64,000 nt of DNA from Aliterella atlantica CENA595 (GCF_000952155.1 NZ_JYON01000028.1:1-64000), one strand, 5' to 3'; positions 52,394 through 60,622 are shown, counted from the first letter of the stretch. Made by a program: numbers and translations. Notes: generated by a model not told the origin, from the letters alone.

Positions 52394-53011
52394 AATTTCG
52401 GGACGCTTGGATTTACTTAAAGCATCTTGAGCCATTGTGATAGCGCCCTCATGGTGGGCAGTCATAGCATCAATGAAGCGTAGGTCAAACTGGGCATCAG
52501 CCGCTCCTAAATCCGTATCCATCATCATGCCTTTCATTTGGTCAGAGGACATCTTCACCGTCTTTCCCATTTGAGAATTATGAGCCATTGGTTGAGCTTT
52601 CGCTTGGGGATACCAAGCTTGTCGCCATTGGTTCATCTGATTGATTTCTTGATTTTGATCTTTAATGATGGTATTTACTAGCTGTTTGATTTCCTGACGC
52701 TCCGATTTCTGTGCGGCTTCTTTTGCCATCTCCACAGCCCCTTGATGGTGTAACTTCATAGCATCAATGAAGCGCAAGTCGTAATTTGCATCTGCCGCAC
52801 CTAAATCCATTGCCATGTCATGAGTCATACCATTACTATGCTCTATGCTATCCGTCCCGTCCCGCGTGGAGCTAGCGTCAGTAACATTGGTACTTGGAAC
52901 TTGATTCTGGCTCTGTTCGGTACTAGAACAACCCGTAAGAATACCACCCATTAAGGATGTGGCTACAAGCGTCAATGATAAAAAGCTAGTTTTAAAAGAA
53001 ATAGGTCGCAT
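52286..53011 (-). CDS. DUF305 lipoprotein, copper-binding (CopM-like)
   Basis: ATG 53011 is preferred over 53188: it begins MRPISFKTSFLSLTLVATSL and has a lipobox LTGC, giving about 241 residues. Two DUF305 repeats follow, each with an HH pair: LRFIDAMKLHHQGAVEMAKE and LRFIDAMTAHHEGAITMAQD. WRQAWYP/WRQTWYP motifs end each repeat. The first part is rich in Met and Asp. It is anchored outside the inner or in the outer membrane and probably binds Cu(I). A CopR-box-like site lies 87 bases upstream. The tail was altered by a tandem duplication. Confidence 0.75.
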   Translation of the reverse strand: MRPISFKTSFLSLTLVATSLMGGILTGCSSTEQSQNQVPSTNVTDASSTRDGTDSIEHSNGMTHDMAMDLGAADANYDLRFIDAMKLHHQGAVEMAKEAAQKSERQEIKQLVNTIIKDQNQEINQMNQWRQAWYPQAKAQPMAHNSQMGKTVKMSSDQMKGMMMDTDLGAADAQFDLRFIDAMTAHHEGAITMAQDALSKSKRPEIKQLAQNIIKAQEAELTQMNQWRQTWYPKATSSKHH

Positions 53012-53097
53012 ATATTTGGATCTACCTAGAACTAAAAATAGTGTGTTTTTCACAGCGTCTAGACAACGTGGCTTATTACTTACTCTTGCACCCAAAA

Positions 53098-53114
53098 ATG
53101 AAATCAGGATGAAA
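53098..53114 (-). promoter_or_regulatory. CopR-box-like direct repeat upstream of DUF305 gene
   Basis: ATGAAATCAGGATGAAA: perfect ATGAAA-N5-ATGAAA, 87 bases before ATG 53011. Confidence 0.6.
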
Positions 53115-53162
53115 TTTGCTTGGGAGAAACGGCTTTCAAGTTCGGATAGAGACGACCTACGT

Positions 53163-53615
53163 TCAATGTTTGTCAGCAACTTGTTCAATCAAACTGCAAA
53201 GTTCCTGGCTATCAGGATCGTCAAGAGGGTGTTCTGCCCAGCGTTCCTGGTATGCTTCTAGTTCAGCCTTAAGTGTCTTCATCTGATCAATTTGCTTTTC
53301 AAGCAAAGTAATTTTCTGATTTAGCAAGTCTCGAACGATTGGACAGGCAGCGCTACCCTGTTCGCGAATACCTAATACTTGTTGTATTTCTGACAAAGAA
53401 AACTGAAGGGATTGGGCTTTTTTAATGAATTTTAAACGTTTGATGGTATCAGGAGCATAGTATCGATAACCATTTTCACTTCTATGAGCAGGTTCTAGCA
53501 ACCTTAAGGTTTCGTAGTAGCGGACAGTTCCTACCGCTACATCTGCTTGCTCTGCCAGTTCTCCAATCTTGAGTAACTTGTTCTGAGATGATACTGAGCC
53601 AGCCTTTTTCAGCAT
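53163..53615 (-). CDS. MerR family heavy-metal-responsive regulator (second copy)
   Basis: The 150 residues begin with a winged helix (KIGELAEQADVAVGTVRYYE, LRLLEPAHRSENGYRYYAPD) and a long dimerisation helix (LLNQKITLLEKQIDQMKTLK). Cys occur at GSAACPIVRD and QELCSLIEQV, spaced as in metal-binding MerR proteins (ZntR/CadR-like, Cys pairs). It is divergent from the Met-rich gene at 53804, and a TTGACT-N19 dyad lies between them. Its relation to the first MerR gene (42177) is distant, so the two may sense different metals or work at different sites. Confidence 0.8.
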   Translation of the reverse strand: MLKKAGSVSSQNKLLKIGELAEQADVAVGTVRYYETLRLLEPAHRSENGYRYYAPDTIKRLKFIKKAQSLQFSLSEIQQVLGIREQGSAACPIVRDLLNQKITLLEKQIDQMKTLKAELEAYQERWAEHPLDDPDSQELCSLIEQVADKH

Positions 53616-53720
53616 AAATTATTTGCAATATATTTCCCCTGACTATAGCCTAAACTCTAAAGCTTGTTATAAACTTTAGAGTTTTACAGAATTATCTGGA
53701 TAAATATTGTGCGTACCTAC

Positions 53721-53752
53721 TTGACTCTCTAGCTAACTTGAGGGTTTAGCAT
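53721..53752 (+). promoter_or_regulatory. MerR-type promoter/operator before the Met-rich gene
   Basis: TTGACT (53721-53726), dyad ACTCTC...GAGGGT across a 19-20 base spacer, then TAGCAT. It lies 52 bases before ATG 53804, between the divergent merR and the small gene. Confidence 0.55.
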
Positions 53753-53803
53753 ACTACTAGTTTCTTAAGAACTAACGAATTTATACAAGAGTGCAAAGAG
53801 AAA

Positions 53804-54139
53804 ATGAACATAACTACAAGAGCAAAAACATTATTGAGCGGTTCTATAGCTGGCTTAACATTAGTAGTCCTAGCAGCTAGCCCAACTTTGGCTAATACTC
53901 ATAATGAGAAAACAATGCCCAATCAAGGTTCCAGCACTTCAGCTAGGGCAGAACTAGTCCAAAAGCTACTTAGTCAAAGAACAGCGCCAAATAGACCGAC
54001 TACACCACAAACAAAGCAAATGGGATGCCCCTGCTGTCAATCCATGATGCAGGGTATGCCTGGAATGACAAATAAAATGCCAGGGATGATGCACAATATG
54101 CCAGGAATGATGGATAGCCAAAATAACCAATCTAGATAG
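53804..54139 (+). CDS. secreted Met-rich protein with CxCC motif
   Basis: The 111 residues have a signal peptide (LLSGSIAGLTLVVLAASPTL, ending near ANTH). The second half has GCPCCQSMMQ and the repeats MPGMTNK, MPGMMHN and MPGMMDS. Met-x-x-Met and CxCC clusters are strong Cu(I) or Ag(I) ligands, so a periplasmic copper scavenger is likely. I do not recognise a named family. The MerR-type promoter upstream and hairpin terminator downstream make it a single-gene unit. Confidence 0.65.
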   Translation: MNITTRAKTLLSGSIAGLTLVVLAASPTLANTHNEKTMPNQGSSTSARAELVQKLLSQRTAPNRPTTPQTKQMGCPCCQSMMQGMPGMTNKMPGMMHNMPGMMDSQNNQSR

Positions 54140-54147
54140 GGTCTTGA

Positions 54148-54186
54148 TTACCCCTGCTATATGACACGGCGTTAGAGCAGGGGTAA
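54148..54186 (+). terminator. hairpin terminator after the Met-rich gene
   Basis: TTACCCCTGCT (54148-54158) and AGCAGGGGTAA (54176-54186) form a perfect 11-bp stem with a 17-base loop, followed by ATTATTT. Confidence 0.6.
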
Positions 54187-54239
54187 ATTATTTAGAAGAA
54201 CTTTAAACTATATCTTTACAACTGAAGCTAAGTGTATCT

Positions 54240-54902
54240 CTAGCAATCACTAATCCAAACATCCCACGCTTCTCGATAAAATTCCCCCTGACCATCCCAC
54301 TGATAAGGCATAGGAGAATGCAGCAGCCCTAGCCATACTTCTACCAGGGGCATACCCAATGTCTGCTGCAACTGCCAAAGGGAAACCTTTGCCCCCTGGT
54401 GCTGCTGCATCCAGTGAGCGATCGCACTCTGCCACAGCGAAATATTCTCTTTGCCTGCCAACTCTAACAAATCCTGTTTCGCTAACCTTCTAGCTTGACG
54501 GGCGATTGCCTGAGCATCTTTTTTATCTACAAGCGTAACTACCGATCCAGGATTAACATCAATTTGTGCATCGTCAAACAAGTCTTCCATCAAATCTGAC
54601 AAGTCGAGCGACATTGATTGGCGCATCAGACCAGAAAGGAAATCGTCATCTAAAACGGGTCCGTTAATATTATCAGTAAGTTCTAATCCATCTAGAATAC
54701 CGTTGGCTCGTTTTACGTAGACTTCAATAATTTGCGAGATTGCATCTGCTGCCACTTGCAATTGTTGGTTTTTCTCTAAAGGAGCTAGAGCGCGCTCTAG
54801 CTCTTGCCAAAGCTCGTGAAAATTGGCAGCTTGTGGTTCATCAAGTGCGGATCGCAGGTCGCCCCATAAATCTAGTTCAAGTTGCTTAAAGGCAGTAACC
54901 AT
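54240..54902 (-). CDS. plasmid cassette protein B, copy 1 (unknown function)
   Basis: The 220 residues begin with FKQLELDLWGDLRSAL and end SLWQLQQTLGMPLVEVWLGL and MPYQWDGQGEFYREAWDVWI. The gene at 57403 encodes a related protein (QQLELPLWSHLQS at the start and SLWQLHQVLNISLVKVWLGL, QYQWETTGEFYREAQDIWLG at the end). It is soluble and mainly helical, with a conserved core DFLSGLMRQSMSLDLSDLME. ATG 54902 overlaps the stop of the preceding gene (TAATG), so the two are translationally coupled. No family is recognised; the cassette seems typical of cyanobacterial plasmids. Confidence 0.6.
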   Translation of the reverse strand: MVTAFKQLELDLWGDLRSALDEPQAANFHELWQELERALAPLEKNQQLQVAADAISQIIEVYVKRANGILDGLELTDNINGPVLDDDFLSGLMRQSMSLDLSDLMEDLFDDAQIDVNPGSVVTLVDKKDAQAIARQARRLAKQDLLELAGKENISLWQSAIAHWMQQHQGAKVSLWQLQQTLGMPLVEVWLGLLHSPMPYQWDGQGEFYREAWDVWISDC

Positions 54903-55405
54903 TAGTTCTCGTCCTGCTTAATCTTCAAGGGGCAGGGGTCGAGGGGACACAACCTGGGGTTTAGTTCGACCGTTGCCGCAATACCGCTAATAATTACTGC
55001 ATATTGCTGATTAAACTGGGCGATCGCACCAGTAATGTATTCCTTAACCTGCATCCCAGTCCAACCCAGAGTATGCACTGGTTCGCGCACTGACTTCTTC
55101 TGCTGCCCAATCTATAGTTCAATAGACAGCGCGTGCAGTGGCTCATCCTTGCGTTGGCGGTAGAAATAGACGACGACAGCAGGGACGGTGGGGATATCAG
55201 TTAATTGGGCAGCAGATTCTTTCAGTCCTTGATACTTGAGGCGGCGATTGCGGTTGTATAATTTGCGCTTCCTGTAATAAGTGCGTCGTTTGTGACAGCG
55301 TTCACCTACCCAGCAGTTATCTCCCGATTCGCCATGACGAGCAATTGCACTCTCTACCGAAAGTTTGCTGCACTGCCTGCATTTGTCACTGGTTTTGGTT
55401 AGCAT
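54902..55405 (-). pseudogene. plasmid cassette protein A, copy 1, with in-frame amber codon
   Basis: From ATG 55405 the frame reads MLTKTSDKCRQCSKLSVESA, then GESGDNCWVGERCHKRRTYY (Cys-rich, zinc-finger-like) up to HALSIEL, then TAG at 55114-55112. The frame continues without shift as IGQQKKSVREPVHTLGWTGM and QVKEYITGAIAQFNQQYA to 54902. In the intact paralogue at 58098-58625 the matching place reads CAELWIGS, so TAG stands where Trp (TGG) is expected. A single base change explains it. Either the gene is broken or the stop is read through. Confidence 0.65.
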
Positions 55406-55447
55406 TATGCGATCGCCCTCTTTTAGCGAACAAATCACAAAATACAT

Positions 55448-56109
55448 TTAAACTGTATCTACGACCAAAATGGTTCTGGATCTCAAACCAAATCAATCTA
55501 ATAATGCCAAGTGATTAGTACATCAGGCATAGAGCGAATTTATAAAATTAAATTGATGTGTGAAGTGTGTCTGAAACTATTGCTATGCGAGGATTTTATC
55601 TTGATTGGATCGCGTATGGTTTCGGATCGAGGGTCTATTTCGATCTTTACATTGGGTGAAATTTTAGGGACAATTTGGCTACCAGTAAGCTCATAGCGTT
55701 CGTTGCTTTCTTGAGTCCTAAAAATTCTATCAAGCTAAGTTTGCGGGTAGCACGACACATAGACTTCGCCTTAAATCCTTGATTACAGTTATCTAGTTAG
55801 CTACCTAACCTATTGCTAATGCATGGCAGCAGCGATATCAGCAGACCAAGGAGGACAAGATTTGTGTGTGGAGCCAGCTAACAATTAACTAGATTAAATC
55901 TTCATGTCTAAGAGCCTGATTTAGCTATACAGGCAGAGATATTTTCACCTAAAGCCCCAAAATTGGATTTTTAAATAGAAATTTGCTTGTTTAAGCTCCC
56001 TGTTTGCCTAAGTGAACAGAAGAATTCAGCATAACTATCCCTTCAACTGACTGCCACGATTAAACCACTTCCGATCAAGTTCTAAAAAGCAAATACAGCT
56101 AAAGGATGC
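55448..56109 (-). other. 660-base stretch without a clear gene
   Basis: Only chance frames are seen (for example one of 61 residues at 55511). The stretch is AT-rich, with no clear repeats or promoters. It may hold the promoter of the cassette copy 1. Confidence 0.35.
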
Positions 56110-56910
56110 TCACTTTTCCTTAACGGCGGGCGTGGTGTCGAGCCAGTACCGAATAAAGCCAAGCTTGGGGGGAGTTCGTTCCAGTTCTCCTTTGACAGCA
56201 GTAACATCTGCCTTACTGCGATCGATTTCACGGCTCTTGAGCAACCAATAGACCGCAAATGTCCAGATACCCGCAACCTCAACGAGAAACACTGTGTAAG
56301 TCCCGAAGGGACGGAGATGAAAAAACTCCAACAGGGCAACCACTAGCGGAAACACCCACATCACCAGTCCAATAATGCGATACCACCATTGGTAAAATGC
56401 TTTTGTATTCGCGTCTTCGATCAGGGGTAGTGTATCTCCAGACCGAAAAATGCAAACATAGCCGATCGCCAGGAAGAACAGAATTGCGGCAACTCCATGA
56501 ACTGAGATTTTCGGGCAGGTTGCGCCACAGGTCCAGTCCATCGGGAACATAGCGACGACGATCAGCAGCACGCCAGCAACATTGAGGGCTACGTTCTCGC
56601 GCCTTCCATATCCTCGGTAGAGTACCAGAAAAACGCCGATCGCCCAGAGAATGCCAACAAACCAGTTCCGCATTACCCCGTTGCCCGCAATCTCAAGCAG
56701 TCTTGGAGGTTGCGCTGTCGGCACAAAGGCATGGTAATAAGCACTGATTGAATCCTGAAGCGGCAGTCCATACTTGATGATTCCCCAAACTGCCAGAATG
56801 ACTGGCAGCGCGATCGCCAAGTAACCAATTCCCTGCCGCAGCGCACCGTAAGTCGTAATGATGTGCTCCTCAATAGAAGATGGACCTAAAGGTAAACGAG
56901 TTTGAGCCAT
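56110..56910 (-). CDS. DUF998-like multi-pass membrane protein
   Basis: The 266 residues carry seven or eight hydrophobic helices (GIGYLAIALPVILAVWGIIK, RNWFVGILWAIGVFLVLYRG, NVALNVAGVLLIVVAMFPMD, VHGVAAILFFLAIGYVCIF and others). The DSISAYYHAF segment and RGYGRRENVALNVAG loop resemble bacterial DUF998-type or Frag1-like proteins, with CGATCP in a loop. The base composition is higher in G+C than the neighbours, so it may be a recent arrival from another group. The function is unknown. It stands alone. Confidence 0.5.
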   Translation of the reverse strand: MAQTRLPLGPSSIEEHIITTYGALRQGIGYLAIALPVILAVWGIIKYGLPLQDSISAYYHAFVPTAQPPRLLEIAGNGVMRNWFVGILWAIGVFLVLYRGYGRRENVALNVAGVLLIVVAMFPMDWTCGATCPKISVHGVAAILFFLAIGYVCIFRSGDTLPLIEDANTKAFYQWWYRIIGLVMWVFPLVVALLEFFHLRPFGTYTVFLVEVAGIWTFAVYWLLKSREIDRSKADVTAVKGELERTPPKLGFIRYWLDTTPAVKEK

Positions 56911-57402
56911 ACAAGTTACTCACTTTTATTTGACAGATTGCTTTGTTTGATACAACAAGCCCGTCCTGCGTGAGTCCGTAGAACTTAAATAAGGTTCACA
57001 TCTCTCAGCCAAAACTCCTTAAGATTGATTAGTTTTAAGTGCTATCGAGTGCGACCTCAATCTATTACCTAACAATTTAACGGTCAAGGTCAGCGGTTAT
57101 TGATCGCCCTCTCCACCCCATCGAGTTCCCTATTCGGTCGGGGTGCAACGGGTTTGTTAGCTAGAGTACACACCGATCGCCTTCATACCCGTTTGTAGAA
57201 AATGGTTTGGTTTGGCTTCGGGGTTCATATCGAACTGTATCATAAAAATCAGAGCGACAAAGCTATTGCAACATAAGGTTTGCAGCCCTGCTAAAAATCT
57301 CAAACTTTAGTAAATGACAGGTGAACTAGATTAAACTAAATGCTTAAGTATATCTAACTGTATCCAAGCAACTGTATCTAACTGTATCCAAGTGTATCTC
57401 CA
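56911..57402 (-). other. non-coding stretch with a short direct repeat
   Basis: No gene is seen. The 18-base sequence TATCTAACTGTATCCAAG occurs twice (57351-57368, 57375-57392). The AGTGTATCTC ending the second copy also stands just after cassette copy 1 (54231-54240), so it may mark the duplicated unit's end. Confidence 0.4.
57351..57392 (+). repeat. direct repeat, 18 nt twice with 24-nt period
   Basis: TATCTAACTGTATCCAAG occurs at 57351-57368 and 57375-57392, separated by 6 bases. It borders cassette B copy 2. Confidence 0.6.
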
Positions 57403-58098
57403 TCAACCGCCGAGCCAAATATCCTGCGCCTCCCGATAAAATTCACCCGTAGTCTCCCACTGATACTGCGCCTGTGAATGCAACAACCCCAACCAAACCT
57501 TAACCAAGGATATATTTAGTACCTGATGTAATTGCCATAGAGAGATTTTCTTGCCCTGATGTTGCTGCATAGCTTGAGCGATCGCATCACACCAAGCAGA
57601 AATATCTTCATCATAAGCAACTTCTAAAGCTCGGCTTTTGAGTTCCTCATCAGATAAAGAAGAATCACTGCTAAAAGCGTTTGCCTCCAACTGTTCTACC
57701 ATTGCTAATACAGCAGACTTATCGACTACACCTGCTACAGAATCGCGTGCTTTGGGAAGTGTTGAGACTCTGCGTTTGCGAGGTAAGGCAGGCTCCATCA
57801 AGTCGCTTAAGTCAACTGCCATCGACTGCCGCACGATATCGGCAAAAAAATCGTTTCTGACTTGGGGATCGCGGTAGGCGTTCTCCCAGTTGTCGATTAG
57901 TAAGTGCGATCGCAAAGAATAAAGTTGAGCTAGCTGTAAAATTGCCTCACCAGCCGCTTGCATTTGTACTGCTGGCGGTAAAGAAGAAATTTCCACCTCG
58001 GCTCGATCTATTACTGCGACTAAATCGACTAATTCAGGAGCGAGGCGGCACGACTGCAAGTGCGACCACAAAGGAAGTTCGAGTTGCTGATAATTCAT
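57403..58098 (-). CDS. plasmid cassette protein B, copy 2 (unknown function)
   Basis: ATG 58098 is preferred over the longer frame from 58161: it begins MNYQQLELPLWSHLQS like copy 1 (FKQLELDLWGDLRSAL) and overlaps the stop of the preceding gene by one base (TAATG). The product has 231 residues and shares the core DFFADIVRQSMAVDLSDLME with copy 1 (DFLSGLMRQSMSLDLSDLME). It is soluble and helical. The pairing with protein A is repeated in both copies, so A and B very likely act together. No family is known to me. Confidence 0.6.
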   Translation of the reverse strand: MNYQQLELPLWSHLQSCRLAPELVDLVAVIDRAEVEISSLPPAVQMQAAGEAILQLAQLYSLRSHLLIDNWENAYRDPQVRNDFFADIVRQSMAVDLSDLMEPALPRKRRVSTLPKARDSVAGVVDKSAVLAMVEQLEANAFSSDSSLSDEELKSRALEVAYDEDISAWCDAIAQAMQQHQGKKISLWQLHQVLNISLVKVWLGLLHSQAQYQWETTGEFYREAQDIWLGG

Positions 58099-58625
58099 TA
58101 CTTTTGATGCTGATAGGGATTTAGATGCGCGGCATGATAGGAGCAAGGACGCACCGGACACTGGGCAACGGAGTGTTGCATCTCGCTGGCAAAGCGTTCA
58201 AAGCCAGAGCGCCGCCCGTTACCGTATTCTAAGTAGAGCGCGTTAAGTAGTTGCAGGGCATATTCTCTAACAAGGCGCGGTGGCAAACCAAAAGTATGCT
58301 GAGGTTGTGTCATAGCTTTAGGAATGCTGCCAATCCACAATTCCGCACAAATAGCATGGATGACAACTTCATCGTTTGGTTGCCGAGGCTTATCTAGGTA
58401 GGTATGCAAGACAACATAAGGAAAATCTGGCAAGGGTACTGTAACTTCATCAAGTGCCGATTTACGCTTATGCGATCGTCCTCTACCTTTGCGGTAGTAG
58501 GAGCGACGAGAGTGACAAATATCATCCTGCCAACAAGAGTCACCATCTTCGCCATGAAGCTTTCTTGCTTCGGTTGCAGTCAACAAGCTACAAGCCCAGC
58601 ACTTTTCGTTCGTGGTTCTTCCCAT
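58098..58625 (-). CDS. plasmid cassette protein A, copy 2, Cys-rich (unknown function)
   Basis: The 175 residues begin MGRTTNEKCWACSLLTATEA, then GEDGDSCWQDDICHSRRSYY: four Cys and a His arranged like a zinc finger (CxxC, later C...C). The middle (FPYVVLHTYLDKPRQ, VVIHAICAELWIGS) and the C-terminus (LVREYALQLLNALYLEYGNG, ending CPVRPCSYHAA) are soluble. It is the intact partner of the broken copy 1. A nucleic-acid-binding role is possible from the finger. Its stop overlaps the start of protein B. Confidence 0.6.
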   Translation of the reverse strand: MGRTTNEKCWACSLLTATEARKLHGEDGDSCWQDDICHSRRSYYRKGRGRSHKRKSALDEVTVPLPDFPYVVLHTYLDKPRQPNDEVVIHAICAELWIGSIPKAMTQPQHTFGLPPRLVREYALQLLNALYLEYGNGRRSGFERFASEMQHSVAQCPVRPCSYHAAHLNPYQHQK

Positions 58626-58689
58626 AACTTAATTTGTTGTAAGGGCAGGGCAATCGTCTAAACTGCCTTTAATTATTGAAACAATATTG

Positions 58690-59172
58690 CTAAGTTGCTA
58701 AAATTTTGGCTAATAGCTCTGGTGAAATCCGAAAGCAAGCAGTCTTGACCAGGGCATCAATTGCATCTGGTAAGGAAGACAATTCACCTTCTTTTTCGGC
58801 TCGAAGTAAAACTCCTAGAACTCCAGTTACTTTTAACCCAAGCGATTTAGCAACTTTACGCCCATCGCGCTCGTCCAGTAGTATCCGCTCTGCTTGAAGC
58901 TCAGTTGCTAGAGTAATTGCCTCTGATTCGCCTCGGTCCAACACCTGCTGTAATAACTGCACTGACAGTTGTGAAGAGACTTGTTTAACTTCAATCCAAC
59001 CGACATTTAACGCTGCTTGAATTTCGTTTGAGCCTGGTCTATCTTCCTGTACCTTTAGTTCTGACAAAACTCCTAGTGGTATTTGCACTTGCCCAAATTG
59101 CTGATGCAGCAGTTCAAGCTGCCCAATGATAGCTAAGTTAAGAATGGGCGAAGTATTACTCACCACTGGCAT
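58690..59172 (-). CDS. PIN-domain toxin (DUF3368-like)
   Basis: The 160 residues read VVSNTSPILNLAIIGQLELL at the start (SNTSPI with the first Asp replaced by the typical Asn/Ser-type DUF3368 start), DRGESEAITLATELQAERIL in the middle and LLDERDGRKVAKSLGLKVTG later. These are the acidic positions of the PIN nuclease fold (DUF3368). The family forms toxins that cut RNA. It overlaps the upstream UPF0175 antitoxin gene by 17 bases, a normal operon form. Confidence 0.8.
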   Translation of the reverse strand: MPVVSNTSPILNLAIIGQLELLHQQFGQVQIPLGVLSELKVQEDRPGSNEIQAALNVGWIEVKQVSSQLSVQLLQQVLDRGESEAITLATELQAERILLDERDGRKVAKSLGLKVTGVLGVLLRAEKEGELSSLPDAIDALVKTACFRISPELLAKILAT

Positions 59173-59410
59173 AGTCTAAGTCATCCGATAATTCTTCCAA
59201 GCTGTAATGCCGCGATATTGAACGCTGCCCTAATAATTGTCCAAACTCGTACTTATCCATCTGTGCTAGTTCGCGAGCTTTGCCAAAGGAAAGTAACTCT
59301 TGAGCATAGAGAGCAATCGCCAGTTCGTGCAATAGAGCTTGCTCGATGCGAGGTTCGGGCAGGCGGATAGCAGACAAAATGGAATCGGGGATAGACAGTT
59401 GTAAGCTCAT
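59156..59410 (-). CDS. UPF0175 antitoxin
   Basis: ATG 59410 is preferred over 59428. The 84 residues read SLQLSIPDSILSAIRLPEPR, then ELAIALYAQELLSFGKAREL and QMDKYEFGQLLGQRSISRHY, which match UPF0175. This family carries a helix-turn-helix and pairs with DUF3368 PIN toxins, often in cyanobacteria. The C-terminal acidic tail (EELSDDLDYASGE) probably contacts the toxin. It precedes and overlaps the toxin gene. Confidence 0.8.
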   Translation of the reverse strand: MSLQLSIPDSILSAIRLPEPRIEQALLHELAIALYAQELLSFGKARELAQMDKYEFGQLLGQRSISRHYSLEELSDDLDYASGE

Positions 59411-59728
59411 AGCGTCAGTTCCAAACAACTGTAACTAGCTTATCACCGATTTTGTGAGATAATAGTCTGAGAATAATCTGATATCAATAAGGGAACTTAT
59501 CTCTACCTAAACTATGCACGAAACTTCAAATCAGCCCATTCTACCTATCAAAATTGTTTCTCTTAATAGGGGATTGGTACAAAGCGATCGCGTCGCGCGC
59601 TCTATGCAGCTATGCTTGCTCAACTGATGAAGCACAGCCAATGCTGTTCGTATTGCAGTAAAGCCAAATCCATAAGTGCTGTCGGTAAGCATATAATGTA
59701 TATAGCCTGCTCATAATATGCACATAAT

Positions 59729-60088
59729 ATGCTATCGCCATTTTTAACACAGGTAATGGACCCGCAGAAGGGGGCAATCTCTCCCTACCGTCTCAGCGAC
59801 ATACTTCATATATCAATTTCTCATCTGTCTAGGCTAACGCAGTTGCATCGCAATACCTTAACTCGCAATCCAGAATCTCCAGAAGTGCAGCAGAAACTAG
59901 GAGAAGTGGCTCGGATCGTGGCGATCGCCACAGAATTAGTAGGAGATCAACAACGAGCAATTATTTGGTTCCGCCACCAGCCTTTAAGTGGGTTTGATAA
60001 CAAGACGGCAGAGGAACTGGTAGCCGCAGGACACACAGATGCAGTGCTTGAACATCTGGCGATGTTGAATGATGGAGTGTATGCTTGA
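59729..60088 (+). CDS. ParS/Xre-MbcA-type antitoxin (toxin-binding DUF2384)
   Basis: The 119 residues start with a helix-turn-helix-like half (YRLSDILHISISHLSRLTQL) and end with the toxin-binding part (VARIVAIATELVGDQQRAII, WFRHQPLSGFDNKTAEELVA, AGHTDAVLEHLAML). This is the DUF2384/MbcA-ParS-Xre antitoxin pattern (WF..P...L.G.tP.eLi). It overlaps the RES toxin by four bases (TTGA). It neutralises the toxin and may repress the promoter. Confidence 0.8.
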   Translation: MLSPFLTQVMDPQKGAISPYRLSDILHISISHLSRLTQLHRNTLTRNPESPEVQQKLGEVARIVAIATELVGDQQRAIIWFRHQPLSGFDNKTAEELVAAGHTDAVLEHLAMLNDGVYA

Positions 60089-60609
60089 GCGTACCTACAG
60101 TTAGAATTAAACGTCGCTGTTGGCGAATGCTAGCTCCTAAATGGGCGTATCGACCATTGAGCGGTGCTGGTGCTGCTTTACATGGGGGAAGATTCAATAC
60201 ACCTGGTAGGGAGGCACTATATATTTCGGAGGATTACGTCACTGCGATTAGTGAGTACGAGCAAGATTTGGGTATTCGTCCAGGCACTCTATGCGCTTAC
60301 GATGTAGATGTAAGCGGCGTTGTTGACTTGGCAAGTCCCGAAGTGCAAGCAATTTGTGGTGTTAATACGGTAATCCTTGCCTGTGCTTGGAAACAAATAT
60401 GGTTAATAGAGAAACAACGCCCACCTACTTGGGAATTAGCAGAAAGATTAATCGCGGAAAACTATGCAGGCATAAGAGTTCCCTCGGTGCAAGATAAGAG
60501 CGGGGTCAATATTGTTCTATGGTATTGGAATGACGCACCAAACCGTCATATTTCTGTGCTTGACCCCAGGACTGATTTACCACTCGATCAAAGTTCTTGG
60601 AACGTATAA
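60085..60609 (+). CDS. RES-domain toxin
   Basis: The product has 174 residues, starting at TTG 60085 within the antitoxin stop. The sequence follows the RES family: RMLAPKWAYRPLSGAGAALH, GGRFNTPGREALYISEDYVT, AISEYEQD, with Arg, Glu and Ser conserved. RES toxins break down NAD+ and stall growth. The length and order (antitoxin first) are typical. The pair often sits on plasmids and keeps them stable. Confidence 0.8.
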   Translation: MSVPTVRIKRRCWRMLAPKWAYRPLSGAGAALHGGRFNTPGREALYISEDYVTAISEYEQDLGIRPGTLCAYDVDVSGVVDLASPEVQAICGVNTVILACAWKQIWLIEKQRPPTWELAERLIAENYAGIRVPSVQDKSGVNIVLWYWNDAPNRHISVLDPRTDLPLDQSSWNV

Positions 60610-60622
60610 AGTTGTTAACCTT

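Noticed and set aside
55511..55696. 61-residue frame in the gap before the membrane protein
   Set aside because: There is no ribosome site, no recognisable composition or neighbour, and it has the length expected by chance.
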